A stretch of DNA of 64,000 nucleotides from Actinomycetota bacterium (GTDB lineage: Bacteria; Actinomycetota; Acidimicrobiia; Acidimicrobiales; Palsa-688). Location of the stretch: NCBI GenBank assembly GCA_021323695.1, contig JAJPKN010000020.1:62001-126000 (forward strand), given 5' to 3'. Below the pieces are notes generated by a model. That model ran no database searches. It saw nothing but the letters and a program-made list of their open reading frames with translations, and had not been told where the DNA came from. Position numbers and translations under genes: made by a program. Positions within the stretch are counted from its first letter, which is position 1; the number at the start of each line of letters is the position of its first letter. This document shows, piece after piece, positions 51,887 to 59,230 of the stretch.

Positions 51887-54109
51887 TCAGCCGATCGTAC
51901 CCAGGGTTATGTCCGCACCCACTGCTTTGCCCCCCCGCACCTCGATGCTGACCGGCCCTGCTCCTGGGGCTTGGGCGCAGACCTCGTAGGTGCCTTCCCT
52001 GACGCCGCTGAAGTGGTAGCTGCCGGCGGTGTCGGTGGTGGTCCGGGCCACCTGGCGCCCGGTGCTGTCCAGGAGCACCACGTCTACCCCTGGCAGCCAC
52101 CCACCCCTAGCCAGGCTGACCGCGCCGAACACGTGGCCCACCTCGGCGACTGGGGCATGGGCCCGCCCGTCCCCCGCTGTCACCTCGTGGCTGGCCCCGT
52201 TGGCCTCCCCACCCTGCGGTCTGGCCAGCACCGGGGCACGGGCCTCCCATGAGGGCTCGACCTCCAAGGTGGCTGGTAGCTCGGGCGGTGCCGGCCTGGC
52301 TGCCCAAGCCTCGCCCGGGCCTTGCCTGGGTGCGGTTGGCCCTGCAGCTGTGGCCAAGGTGGACGACAGGCCAGCGGGCGGGACGGCAACCAGACGCGGG
52401 GCCTCCGGGGGCGGCGCCGCAGGACGGGGTGCCTCCATGGGCGGGACGGCAACCAGACGCGGGGCCTCCGGGGGCGGCGCTGGCCTGAGGGATGGGGCCA
52501 CGGCTGGCTCGGCTGGGAGGGGTGACGCCCCCGGTCCGCTGAGGGCGTCCGACGACCGGACGAGGAGCGCCAAGACAGCTGAGGCGGCCGCCACTGCCGC
52601 GGCCACGAGCAGCACTTCGTGGGTCGCGTCGGTTGCACTGTGGCGGACCACCTGAGCCACGACCGCCCGCAGCCCGGGGGCCACCGGGCGCATGGCTAGG
52701 TCACCCCGGCCTTGGTCGACGAGGCTGGCTATTTGAGGGACCTGGTCCCTGAGCTGGGGCAGCCCGGCCAGTCCCTTGGCTATGTCGTCGCTCATCTTGG
52801 TGGCGAAGACGGAGCCCGAAACCGCCACGCCCACCGCCGCGCCAAGTTGGCGCAGGGCCGAGCTTGTCCTGGACGCGATGGCCGCGTGCTGTGGCTTGAC
52901 GGTGGCAGCCGCAGCCGAGGCCAGCCGTGGGTTGACCAGCTCCAAGCCGACGCCGGCCAGGACGAAGCCGGGGGCCAGGTACGACCAGGCGTTGCCGACC
53001 GACAGCCGGCTCATCCACCAGGAGCCGGCCGCAACCAACAGGAGCCCAGCACAGATGAGCGCCTTGAGGGGCAAGTGGCGGTCGAACCAGTTGGCAAAGG
53101 GCAAAAAGGGCAGTGTCATGCCGGTCATCACCAGTAGCCGGAGGCTCAGCGCGCCTACTGAATAGCCCATCTGGCCCGAGAGGAAAAGGACCAGGAACAT
53201 GAACGGGCCCAGTACGGCCATCGAGAGCCCGAAGGCGGCCACGGCAGCACCGGTGAACGTACGTCGGCGGAACAGGGAGATGTCGAGCATGGGGGCCGGT
53301 GCTGTGGCCTCCACGGCCGTGAAGGCGGCCAAGAGCAGCCCGCTGCTGGCGAAGCAAGCCAGCGCACCGCTCTGGGACCAGCTCGTCTGGCTGGTACGGG
53401 CCAACCCCGCCACCAGTACAGCTATTGCCGAGGTGAACAGCGCCAGCCCCCGCCAGTCGTGACCAGGGAGCTCCTCAGTGCCGGCGCGGGGGGCTTTGCC
53501 AGGGAGGGTGGGCATGCCGGGGAGGGGGGCTTTGCCCGCAGGGCAGGGGGCCACCGACGGCTTGCTCAGGGCCCAGATGCCGGCAAGGAAGGCAACGGCA
53601 CCGATCGGGACGTTGAGCAGTAGCACCCATCGCCAGCCCAGGCTATAGGTGACCAGGCCACCCAAGCCCGGGGACAAGCCGAGGGCGAGGCCGGTGAGCG
53701 TGCCCCAGATGGCCAGCGGGGCTTTGGCTCGCTCGTCCCGGAACAGCTCTGCCACCAGCACGGGGCCGGTCGCGAAAAGTGCCGCCCCTCCCAGGCCCTG
53801 TACGACCCGCCCCCCGATCAGGGCGACCGGCGAGGGTGCCAGGCCGGCCAGGAGGGAGCCGACCGAAAAGGTGGCCGCTCCTATCAGGAAGACCGGGCGC
53901 CTGCCTTCCCGGTCGGCCACGTAGCCAGCGGTCAGCACGAACACGGCCAGGGCCAGCACGTACGCCTCGAGGGCCCATTCCAGCTGGGGGAAAGTGGCTC
54001 CCAGGCCGGTACGCACCGCGGGTAGGGCCACACCTACAGCCATGAAGTTCACGGCCAGCATGAAGGTCGCGAGGCCTACGGCTAACAGAGCCCCCCACTT
54101 CTTGCGCAC
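51887..54109 (-). CDS. MFS transporter (EmrB/QacA-like) fused to a carboxypeptidase-regulatory-like domain
   Basis: The 740-residue protein begins with a drug/H+ antiporter of the DHA2 type, up to 14 hydrophobic segments (about 1-545), including YVADREGRRPVFLIGAATF (motif A). A Pro/Ala-rich linker of about 100 residues contains a duplicated 21-residue unit. It ends with a beta-sandwich domain (about 665-740: GHVFGAVSLARGGWLPGVDV, TTTDTAGSYHFSGVREGTYE) of the CarboxypepD_reg/Cna-B type. GTG 54109 starts it. The tail may project from the membrane; its role is unknown. Confidence 0.88.
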   Translation of the reverse strand: MRKKWGALLAVGLATFMLAVNFMAVGVALPAVRTGLGATFPQLEWALEAYVLALAVFVLTAGYVADREGRRPVFLIGAATFSVGSLLAGLAPSPVALIGGRVVQGLGGAALFATGPVLVAELFRDERAKAPLAIWGTLTGLALGLSPGLGGLVTYSLGWRWVLLLNVPIGAVAFLAGIWALSKPSVAPCPAGKAPLPGMPTLPGKAPRAGTEELPGHDWRGLALFTSAIAVLVAGLARTSQTSWSQSGALACFASSGLLLAAFTAVEATAPAPMLDISLFRRRTFTGAAVAAFGLSMAVLGPFMFLVLFLSGQMGYSVGALSLRLLVMTGMTLPFLPFANWFDRHLPLKALICAGLLLVAAGSWWMSRLSVGNAWSYLAPGFVLAGVGLELVNPRLASAAAATVKPQHAAIASRTSSALRQLGAAVGVAVSGSVFATKMSDDIAKGLAGLPQLRDQVPQIASLVDQGRGDLAMRPVAPGLRAVVAQVVRHSATDATHEVLLVAAAVAAASAVLALLVRSSDALSGPGASPLPAEPAVAPSLRPAPPPEAPRLVAVPPMEAPRPAAPPPEAPRLVAVPPAGLSSTLATAAGPTAPRQGPGEAWAARPAPPELPATLEVEPSWEARAPVLARPQGGEANGASHEVTAGDGRAHAPVAEVGHVFGAVSLARGGWLPGVDVVLLDSTGRQVARTTTDTAGSYHFSGVREGTYEVCAQAPGAGPVSIEVRGGKAVGADITLGTIG
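52376..52480 (-). repeat. 42-bp direct repeat with 63-bp period in the MFS linker
   Basis: Bases 52376-52417 and 52439-52480 are identical, 63 bases (21 codons) apart, so the frame is kept. They encode the repeated peptide APPPEAPRLVAVPP. Identity at DNA level suggests a recent duplication. Confidence 0.92.
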
Positions 54110-54335
54110 GCGACCACGTCCCTTTCAGCCAGTGCAGGCCCAGGAGGGTGGCGCTTGCCCCCGGGCCGGCAACGTCACTCTTTATGTTCGGCTGGCCGGG
54201 CGCCCACCTTGTGCGTTGGGCGCGACCTGGCCCGGCCCAGCCGAGGCCCGCCGGGCCCTTGGCCGAGGGGGGTAGGGGGGCTCGGCGGAGGGGGCTTGCT
54301 GGTCGCGGCCTGCGCTCTCCCGGTACCCTGGTGGT

Positions 54336-54623
54336 GTGCCTGTACTGCCTGAGCTGGATGCGACGACTCTCGCCCCGGCGCAGCCGCAGCTTGACGGGGA
54401 CCACGAGAGGATGGCCCACATAGTGCTCGAGGGGTTCTCCCAGGAACAAGGTGAGTTCCTGCCCGCCGGCCCAAGCGTGGTCGAGGGCATCGTGAACGGT
54501 ACGCCCGTGCGAGCCCTGTGCGGCAAGGTGTGGGTACCGGGGCGCGACCCTCGCAAGTACCCTCTATGCCCCACGTGCAGAGAGATCGCTGAGCAGATGG
54601 GCTGGAGCGTCCCTTCGGCCTGA
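54336..54623 (+). CDS. DUF3039 family protein
   Basis: The 95-residue protein has the family core GTPVRALCGKVWVPGRDPRK followed by LCPTCREI; the single Cys plus CxxC suggests a small zinc or thiol site. Actinobacteria-specific family of unknown function. GTG 54336 is the start. The 226-base spacer to the MFS start on the other strand holds the divergent promoters. Confidence 0.88.
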   Translation: MPVLPELDATTLAPAQPQLDGDHERMAHIVLEGFSQEQGEFLPAGPSVVEGIVNGTPVRALCGKVWVPGRDPRKYPLCPTCREIAEQMGWSVPSA

Positions 54624-54926
54624 GCCCGCCGGCCAAGCCCGTCTTCAGCCCGGCTGCGTGCGGGCAGTGGTGCGCTCACAGTTGGCCTGAGCGCTCCGGC
54701 CAACCATCGTCCGAGCCGCGTCTGAAGGCTGCTCGCGCCTGGCTGCCTTGACCCCTTGCTCCCCGGCGGCCTTGGTGTGGCCCGCCCGCGGCAGGCCCGC
54801 TGGCCTGCCGCATTTGCGGAAATTCAAGAAGTCCTCCATCAAGCACTCGGCAGTCGCGGCCGATCAACACTCCATTAGGCCCCCCGGGGCGGCCGACGGC
54901 CGCTGTTTGGGGGCTGTTGGAGCAAA
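54624..54926. other. Gene-free spacer with a terminator-like hairpin
   Basis: No coding region is supported in these 303 bases. The main feature is the hairpin at 54788-54811. Downstream, an A/T-richer stretch (54812-54870) probably contains the promoter of the metalloprotease gene. Confidence 0.6.
54788..54811 (+). terminator. Perfect ten-pair hairpin
   Basis: GCGGCAGGCC-CGCT-GGCCTGCCGC is a perfect stem with a four-base loop, followed by ATTTGCGG. It lies 165 bases after the DUF3039 stop and 116 before the protease ATG, fitting an intrinsic terminator with a weak T-tract. Confidence 0.6.
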
Positions 54927-56216
54927 ATGCCGGGAGCCAGGACCTCTGTTGAGCGCGCCCTTGAACGGGGTAGGCGGGCGGGCAAACTGCCTGCCGCAGC
55001 GGTTGGCCTGCTGATCGGGTTGGTGGTGATCGGCGGAGGGGCCGCGGGGGTCAAGAGCACAAGCGCGGCGTCCCCCACCGGAGGCAAGCCGGGCCGTCCG
55101 CAGCTGACTGCGTTGCCCACCGGGGGCAAGCCCGGCCGGCCGCTGCTAGCGTCCTCCACCACCCGGGTGGCCCTAGTCGGGCCACGTAGACGTGCTCGTA
55201 GCCTGTCCCCGGCCCGGGCCACCGGCAAAGCGCCGCGGCCACGGCCTGCCCAGCTCCTTACTGTCCACGTCTACTATGCGGCGCCTGCTGCTCACCGCCC
55301 CGCGGCCTCCGTGCCCAAGGCGACAGCAGTGGTAGCAGTGCCCAAGGCGACAGCAGTGGTAGCAATGGCACCCACCACGGCCACCACGGTGCCCACGACC
55401 ACCACGACGGCCGTGCCCACCACGGCTGCGCCCACCACGGCTGCGCCCACAACCACCGTGCCCACGACCACCACGACGGCCGTGCCCACCACGGCCGCGC
55501 CCACCACGGCTGCGCCCACCACGGCCACCACGGTGCCCACGACCACCACAACGGCCGTGCCCACCACCACCGTGCCTGCGCCCACCACCACCGTGCCCAC
55601 CACGGCGGCACCCACAACCACGGTGCCCACCACCAGGGCACCCACCACGACTACAACAGCGCCGGGCCCCCTGTACTCCTTCGAGGTGACCAACACCGCT
55701 GGCCAACCAGCGCGCTGGGACCCCTGCGAGGTGGTGACCTACGCCGTGGTTGACCAAGACGCCCCGGCGGGTTGGCAGGCCGACGTGGCCTCGGTCATGT
55801 CGCAGCTGCACGCGGCCACGGGCCTCAACCTCGTCGACGCCGGCACTTTCGCCCACAAGGCACAGGTGCCTGCGAGCGTCGACATCACCATCTCCTGGGT
55901 ACCCGCCCTGCCGGCTACCTCTGACGACGTCGGCCTCACGACGTACTACTACATCAACGACCCCCGGTACACCCCGGAACTGACCCGGGCGGACGTACAG
56001 CTCCTGGGTACGCTCCACGCCGGGGGAGGCCCAGGGGGAGAGCTACCTGTCCTGCTGCACGAGATGGGCCACGCGGTCGGCCTGGGCCACGCACCTGGGC
56101 AGCCAGAGGTGATGAACCCCTACGACCATGGCTTCACCCGGTACCAGCCTGGTGACCTGGAGGGGTTGCGCCTGGTCGGTGCCAGCCAAGGCTGCTACGG
56201 CTTTTACCAGCCCTAG
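54927..56216 (+). CDS. Membrane-anchored matrixin-like metalloprotease with a Thr/Pro stalk
   Basis: The 429-residue protein has a basic N-terminus and one hydrophobic anchor or signal (VGLLIGLVVIGGGAAGV), a Pro/Gly/Arg region to about 125, a stalk of degenerate PTT/APTT/VPTT repeats (about 150-262), and a C-terminal M10-like catalytic domain with the zinc motif HEMGHAVGLGH (H378, E379, H382, H388) and a Met-turn (EVMNPYDHG). The stalk probably spans the cell wall and may be glycosylated. The N-terminal region contains an inverted copy of a piece of the LysM gene (55178-55210). Confidence 0.85.
   Translation: MPGARTSVERALERGRRAGKLPAAAVGLLIGLVVIGGGAAGVKSTSAASPTGGKPGRPQLTALPTGGKPGRPLLASSTTRVALVGPRRRARSLSPARATGKAPRPRPAQLLTVHVYYAAPAAHRPAASVPKATAVVAVPKATAVVAMAPTTATTVPTTTTTAVPTTAAPTTAAPTTTVPTTTTTAVPTTAAPTTAAPTTATTVPTTTTTAVPTTTVPAPTTTVPTTAAPTTTVPTTRAPTTTTTAPGPLYSFEVTNTAGQPARWDPCEVVTYAVVDQDAPAGWQADVASVMSQLHAATGLNLVDAGTFAHKAQVPASVDITISWVPALPATSDDVGLTTYYYINDPRYTPELTRADVQLLGTLHAGGGPGGELPVLLHEMGHAVGLGHAPGQPEVMNPYDHGFTRYQPGDLEGLRLVGASQGCYGFYQP
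55178..55210 (-). repeat. Inverted copy of LysM-gene segment 28991-29023
   Basis: The reverse complement of this stretch matches 28991-29023 at 32 of 33 bases. It lies in the poorly conserved N-terminal part of the metalloprotease gene and is read there in antisense to the LysM frame. Confidence 0.9.
55374..55660 (+). repeat. Degenerate ACC/CCC-rich repeats encoding the Thr/Pro stalk
   Basis: Short units such as CCCACCACGG and GTGCCCACGACCACCAC recur many times, encoding VPTTTTTAVPTTAAPTT-like peptides. Such arrays vary in length by recombination. They also create long meaningless antisense frames rich in Trp and Val/Gly. Confidence 0.85.
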
Positions 56217-56740
56217 GGACCTGCCGCGGTTGCCTCCGCCTCGTCGAGTGCTTGTGCCAGGGTGTGCCAGCACAGCGTGGCGCACTTGATGCGGACGGGG
56301 AACTTGACCACCCCCTGCAGCGCCTCGAGATCTCCCAGGGGCACGCCTTGGTCGCCTGGCTGGCCCTCGGCGGCCACGTCGTCGGCGCCGTTGCCCTCCA
56401 GGCTGGCTCCCGCGGGAGGGGCATCGAGCTGCTGTTCGTGGAGGGACATCATGGAACGGAACGCCCTGATGGTGGCCCGGGCCTCGGCCGTCGTCTTGCC
56501 TTTGACGGCGGCAGACATCATCGAGGCCGAGGACTGGGATATCGAGCAGCCCTGACCTGAGATCTTGAGGTCAGCGATGACCCCGTCGGCCAACTTCAGG
56601 TACACAACGACCTCGTCGCCGCACAGGGGGTTGAAGCCCTCTGTCCTAACTGCAGGAGGTGAGGGGAGCTCACCCCGGTTGCGCGGGTTGCGGTAGTGGT
56701 CCAGGATGATCTCCCGGTAGAGGTCCTCCAGGCCGGGCAT
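56213..56740 (-). CDS. sufU: Fe-S cluster assembly scaffold/sulfur acceptor SufU
   Basis: Zinc-dependent sulfurtransferase partner of SufS. ATG 56740 has AGGAGG upstream and opens MPGLEDLYREIILDHYRNP. The ligand residues C40 (NPLCGDE) with D42, C65 (GQGCSISQ) and C153 (KCATLC) are present. The protein has 175 residues; a stretch of about 20 residues (near 110-130, DAPPAGASLEGNGADDVAAE) is longer than in Bacillus SufU. It follows sufS on the same strand. Confidence 0.93.
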   Translation of the reverse strand: MPGLEDLYREIILDHYRNPRNRGELPSPPAVRTEGFNPLCGDEVVVYLKLADGVIADLKISGQGCSISQSSASMMSAAVKGKTTAEARATIRAFRSMMSLHEQQLDAPPAGASLEGNGADDVAAEGQPGDQGVPLGDLEALQGVVKFPVRIKCATLCWHTLAQALDEAEATAAGP

Positions 56741-56756
56741 GGTCGGTCCTCCTGCC

Positions 56757-58001
56757 TCAACCGAAAAGGGCGTCAGCCGCGGCAATGGCTTCGACCAGCG
56801 CGTCAACGTCCGCCTCGTCGTTGTAAATGGAAAAAGATGCCCGTGCCGTGGCGCTCACGCCCAAGCGGCGCATGAGCGGCTTGGCGCAGTGGTGGCCGGC
56901 GCGTACGCAGACGCCCGCCTGGTCAAGCACCTGCGAGATGTCGTGAGCATGGACGTCTTTGTAGCTGAAGCTGATGATGCCAGCCCTCAATGCTGGGTCA
57001 GGCGGCCCGTAGATCACGATGTCTTCACCGTAGTGCTCCTTCAGGGCCCCCAGGGCGTACGCCGTCAGCGAACGCTCGTGTGCCCGTACAGCAGCCATGC
57101 CGAGCGCTTCTAGGTAGTCGACCGCGGCCGCCAGCCCGACGGCCTCGGCAATGGGCGGGGTGCCAGCTTCGAACTTCCAAGGTACGTCGTTGGTGCTGAA
57201 CCCGTCCAAGCGGACGTCGCGGATCATCTCGCCTCCAGTCAGGAACGGCGGCATGCTCTCCAGCAGCTCCCGGCGTGCCCACAGGGCACCGATGCCTGTC
57301 GGGCCGAGCATCTTGTGGCCCGTGAAAGCGACGAAGTCCGCCCCGAAGGAGCTTACGTCGGTAGGCATGTGGGGCACCCACTGGGCGGCGTCCACCAGCA
57401 CCAGCGCACCCGCCGCGTGGGCGGCGTCGGCCAGTTGGCGCACCGGGGGCAAGGTCCCCAGGACGTTGGAGGCAGCCGTGACGGCCAGGAGCTTGGCGCC
57501 GGCCAGCACCTGGGCCAGGTCGTCCAGGCCCAACTGGCCATCGTCGGCCAAGCGCAGGACGCGCAGCTCGGTCCCCTTTTCCCCGCGCAGTTGCAGCCAG
57601 GGGACGAAGTTGGCGTGGTGCTCTATCTCCGTGGCCACCACCACGTCCCCCGGGCCCAAGTTGGCGCGCGCCCAGGAGTAGGCGACCAGGTTGGTCGCTT
57701 CCGTGGCGTTGCGGGTGAACACGACCTCCTCTGGGCTGCCGGCGCCTATGAAACGGGCGACCTTGGCCCGGGCCTCCTCGTAGAGCCGAGTGGCCTCCTC
57801 GGCGATGGCGTACACCCCCCGGTGGACGTTGGCGTGGGTGGTCTCGTAGTAACGCTGCATTGCCTCCAGGACGGCCAACGGTTTTTGCGACGAGGCCGCG
57901 GAGTCCAGGTACACCAGCCTCTTGCCGTAGACCTGGCGTTCGAGGATGGGGAAGTCCTTTTTGATGCGGGCTACGTCCAGTGCTGCCGGGGTCACCTCCA
58001 T
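56757..58001 (-). CDS. sufS: Cysteine desulfurase SufS
   Basis: PLP-dependent desulfurase supplying sulfur for Fe-S clusters. ATG 58001 gives 414 residues: YLDSAASSQKPLAVLEAM, ATEIEHHANFVPWLQL, the PLP lysine in FTGHKMLGPTGIGALW, and active-site Cys372 in RAGHHCAKPLMRRLG, the class II pattern. The start overlaps the sufC end by ten bases and follows AGGAAGG. Confidence 0.96.
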   Translation of the reverse strand: MEVTPAALDVARIKKDFPILERQVYGKRLVYLDSAASSQKPLAVLEAMQRYYETTHANVHRGVYAIAEEATRLYEEARAKVARFIGAGSPEEVVFTRNATEATNLVAYSWARANLGPGDVVVATEIEHHANFVPWLQLRGEKGTELRVLRLADDGQLGLDDLAQVLAGAKLLAVTAASNVLGTLPPVRQLADAAHAAGALVLVDAAQWVPHMPTDVSSFGADFVAFTGHKMLGPTGIGALWARRELLESMPPFLTGGEMIRDVRLDGFSTNDVPWKFEAGTPPIAEAVGLAAAVDYLEALGMAAVRAHERSLTAYALGALKEHYGEDIVIYGPPDPALRAGIISFSYKDVHAHDISQVLDQAGVCVRAGHHCAKPLMRRLGVSATARASFSIYNDEADVDALVEAIAAADALFG

Positions 58002-58738
58002 GCTTCGTAACCTTCCTGTTCCAGGCGGCGGGCCAGCTCTGGGCCCCCGCTCTCCACTATGCGGCCGTTGACCAGGACGTGGACCGTGCCCGGGACCAGG
58101 TGGTCGAGGATGCGCTGGTAGTGGGTAATGAGGAGCACCCCCAACGCCGGGCGGGCAGCCCGTACCTGGTTGACGCCTGACGCGACCATCTTGAGCGCGT
58201 CGATGTCCAGGCCAGAGTCGGTCTCGTCCAGTACCGCCAAGTCGGGTTCGAGCACGGCCATCTGGAGGATCTCGTTGCGCTTCTTTTCCCCGCCCGAGAA
58301 GCCCTCGTTGAGGTAGCGGTCGCCGAAGGCAGCGTCCATGCCCAGCTTGCGCATCCATTCGAGCACTGCGACCCGCAGCTCCAGCACGGACAGGTCCATG
58401 CCCCGGCGGGCCGACAGGGCCTGGCGCAGGAACTGCACCAGCGGTACCCCGGGTACCTCCTCGGGGTACTGGAAGGCGAGGAAGATGCCCGCCTTGCCCC
58501 TGGTCTCGGTGGGCCAGTCGGTGATGTCCTCCCCTTTGAACAGCACCTGGCCCTGGGTGACGCGGTACCCCGGCGAGCCCAGCAAGGTCTTGGCCAACGT
58601 GGACTTGCCGCCACCGTTGGGGCCCATCAGGGCGTGGAGCTCCCCGGCCGGCACGACCAGGTCTATGCCTCTCAGGATCTCGGCGCCGTCGACCTCGACG
58701 TGGAGGTCGCGTACCTCGAGGAGCGGCGCTTCAGCCAT
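57992..58738 (-). CDS. sufC: Fe-S cluster assembly ATPase SufC
   Basis: The 248-residue ABC-type ATPase has Walker A GPNGGGKSTLAKTLLG, FLAFQYPEEVPGV, signature FSGGEKKRNEILQM, Walker B LAVLDETDSGLDIDAL and LLITHYQRIL. It normally works with SufB and SufD, whose genes usually precede sufC; neither is here. A palindrome at 58770 lies just upstream. Confidence 0.96.
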   Translation of the reverse strand: MAEAPLLEVRDLHVEVDGAEILRGIDLVVPAGELHALMGPNGGGKSTLAKTLLGSPGYRVTQGQVLFKGEDITDWPTETRGKAGIFLAFQYPEEVPGVPLVQFLRQALSARRGMDLSVLELRVAVLEWMRKLGMDAAFGDRYLNEGFSGGEKKRNEILQMAVLEPDLAVLDETDSGLDIDALKMVASGVNQVRAARPALGVLLITHYQRILDHLVPGTVHVLVNGRIVESGGPELARRLEQEGYEAWR

Positions 58739-58769
58739 TACCCGACATGGTATTCGACACGAGCATTAA

Positions 58770-58785
58770 CACTACAGGCGTAGTG
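58770..58785. promoter_or_regulatory. Palindrome upstream of sufC, candidate operator
   Basis: CACTAC-AGGC-GTAGTG is a perfect inverted repeat 32 bases upstream of the sufC ATG. SUF operons of actinobacteria are often controlled by SufR-type regulators at inverted repeats; whether this is such a site is inferred from position only. Confidence 0.5.
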
Positions 58786-58993
58786 GAAAAGCTGCGCCCT
58801 TCTTGGCCATGGGCTCAGGCACCGGGCTTGCTCGTGCTGCTGAGCTGGGCAGGTGCCCTGGGCGAGGCAGGGCTGAGCGCGCTGGGCCGGGCGCGGGGCA
58901 GCCGAAGGGGGGACGGGGCTGCGGGCTTGGCCTGGCGCCCCAAGCGCGGTCCACACCCAAGGCTGGCGAGGAGGCTACCATTGGTGGTACCGA

Positions 58994-59012
58994 AGAAAGG
59001 AGGTGGTCCAGC
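58994..59012 (+). promoter_or_regulatory. 19-nt match to the complement of the 16S rRNA 3' end
   Basis: AGAAAGGAGGTGGTCCAGC equals the complement of the typical actinobacterial 16S 3' end (GCTGGATCACCTCCTTTCT) except one position that still allows a G-U pair. No ATG follows at normal spacing. A CTG eight bases after GGAGG opens a 14-codon frame ending TGA at 59056, and a GTG inside the element opens a related 17-codon frame. Confidence 0.75.
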
Positions 59013-59169
59013 TGAGTAGTAGTCAACCTGGGACCTCGGAGGTGGCTGGCCGCTGAGCGGCGAGCTGGACCGCCCTGGCGAATCCCAGCCAGACACCCGA
59101 GCGGAGCGGCCGGGAAGTGGTCCCACCCGGCAACCCAAACGGTTCGCTCGACCTTTCCAGTGATCTCGA

Positions 59170-59204
59170 GTAGAGGAGCGTCGCATGGGCGCTCCTCTAC
59201 TTTT
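59170..59204 (+). terminator. Perfect intrinsic terminator before the alpha/beta-hydrolase gene
   Basis: GTAGAGGAGCG (59170-59180) pairs perfectly with CGCTCCTCTAC (59190-59200) around a nine-base loop and is followed by TTTT. It is the clearest rho-independent terminator in the window and lies 26 bases before the hydrolase GTG, either ending a small RNA or acting as an attenuator. Confidence 0.88.
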
Positions 59205-59230
59205 GCCCCGGGGAAAACTAGCCTCAAGGT

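Larger units (their letters stand above)
58739..59230. other. 492-base region without a supported protein gene; candidate structured RNA/leader
   Basis: Between divergent sufC (minus) and the alpha/beta-hydrolase (plus). From left to right: a palindrome at 58770, a GC-rich stretch, a 16S-complementary sequence at 58994, several inverted repeats to about 59071, and a perfect intrinsic terminator at 59170-59204 just before the hydrolase GTG. Inverted repeats include GGTCCAGCT (59005-59013) with AGCTGGACC (59063-59071), enclosing GCCGC-TGA-GCGGC and ACCT/AGGT pairs. Weak frames at 58747 and 58803 are low complexity. Confidence 0.55.

Noticed and set aside
55374-55660. Possible CRISPR-like repeat array
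   Set aside because: Units are short, degenerate, in frame with a protein and have no unique spacers; no cas genes are present.
55258-55696. Trp-rich and Val/Gly-rich frames antisense to the metalloprotease stalk
   Set aside because: They are mirror readings of the ACC/CCC repeats that encode the Thr/Pro stalk.
58747-59019. 90-codon plus-strand frame upstream of the anti-16S element
   Set aside because: Starts just in front of sufC on the other strand, has no ribosome site or conserved-looking sequence and is low complexity after residue 30.
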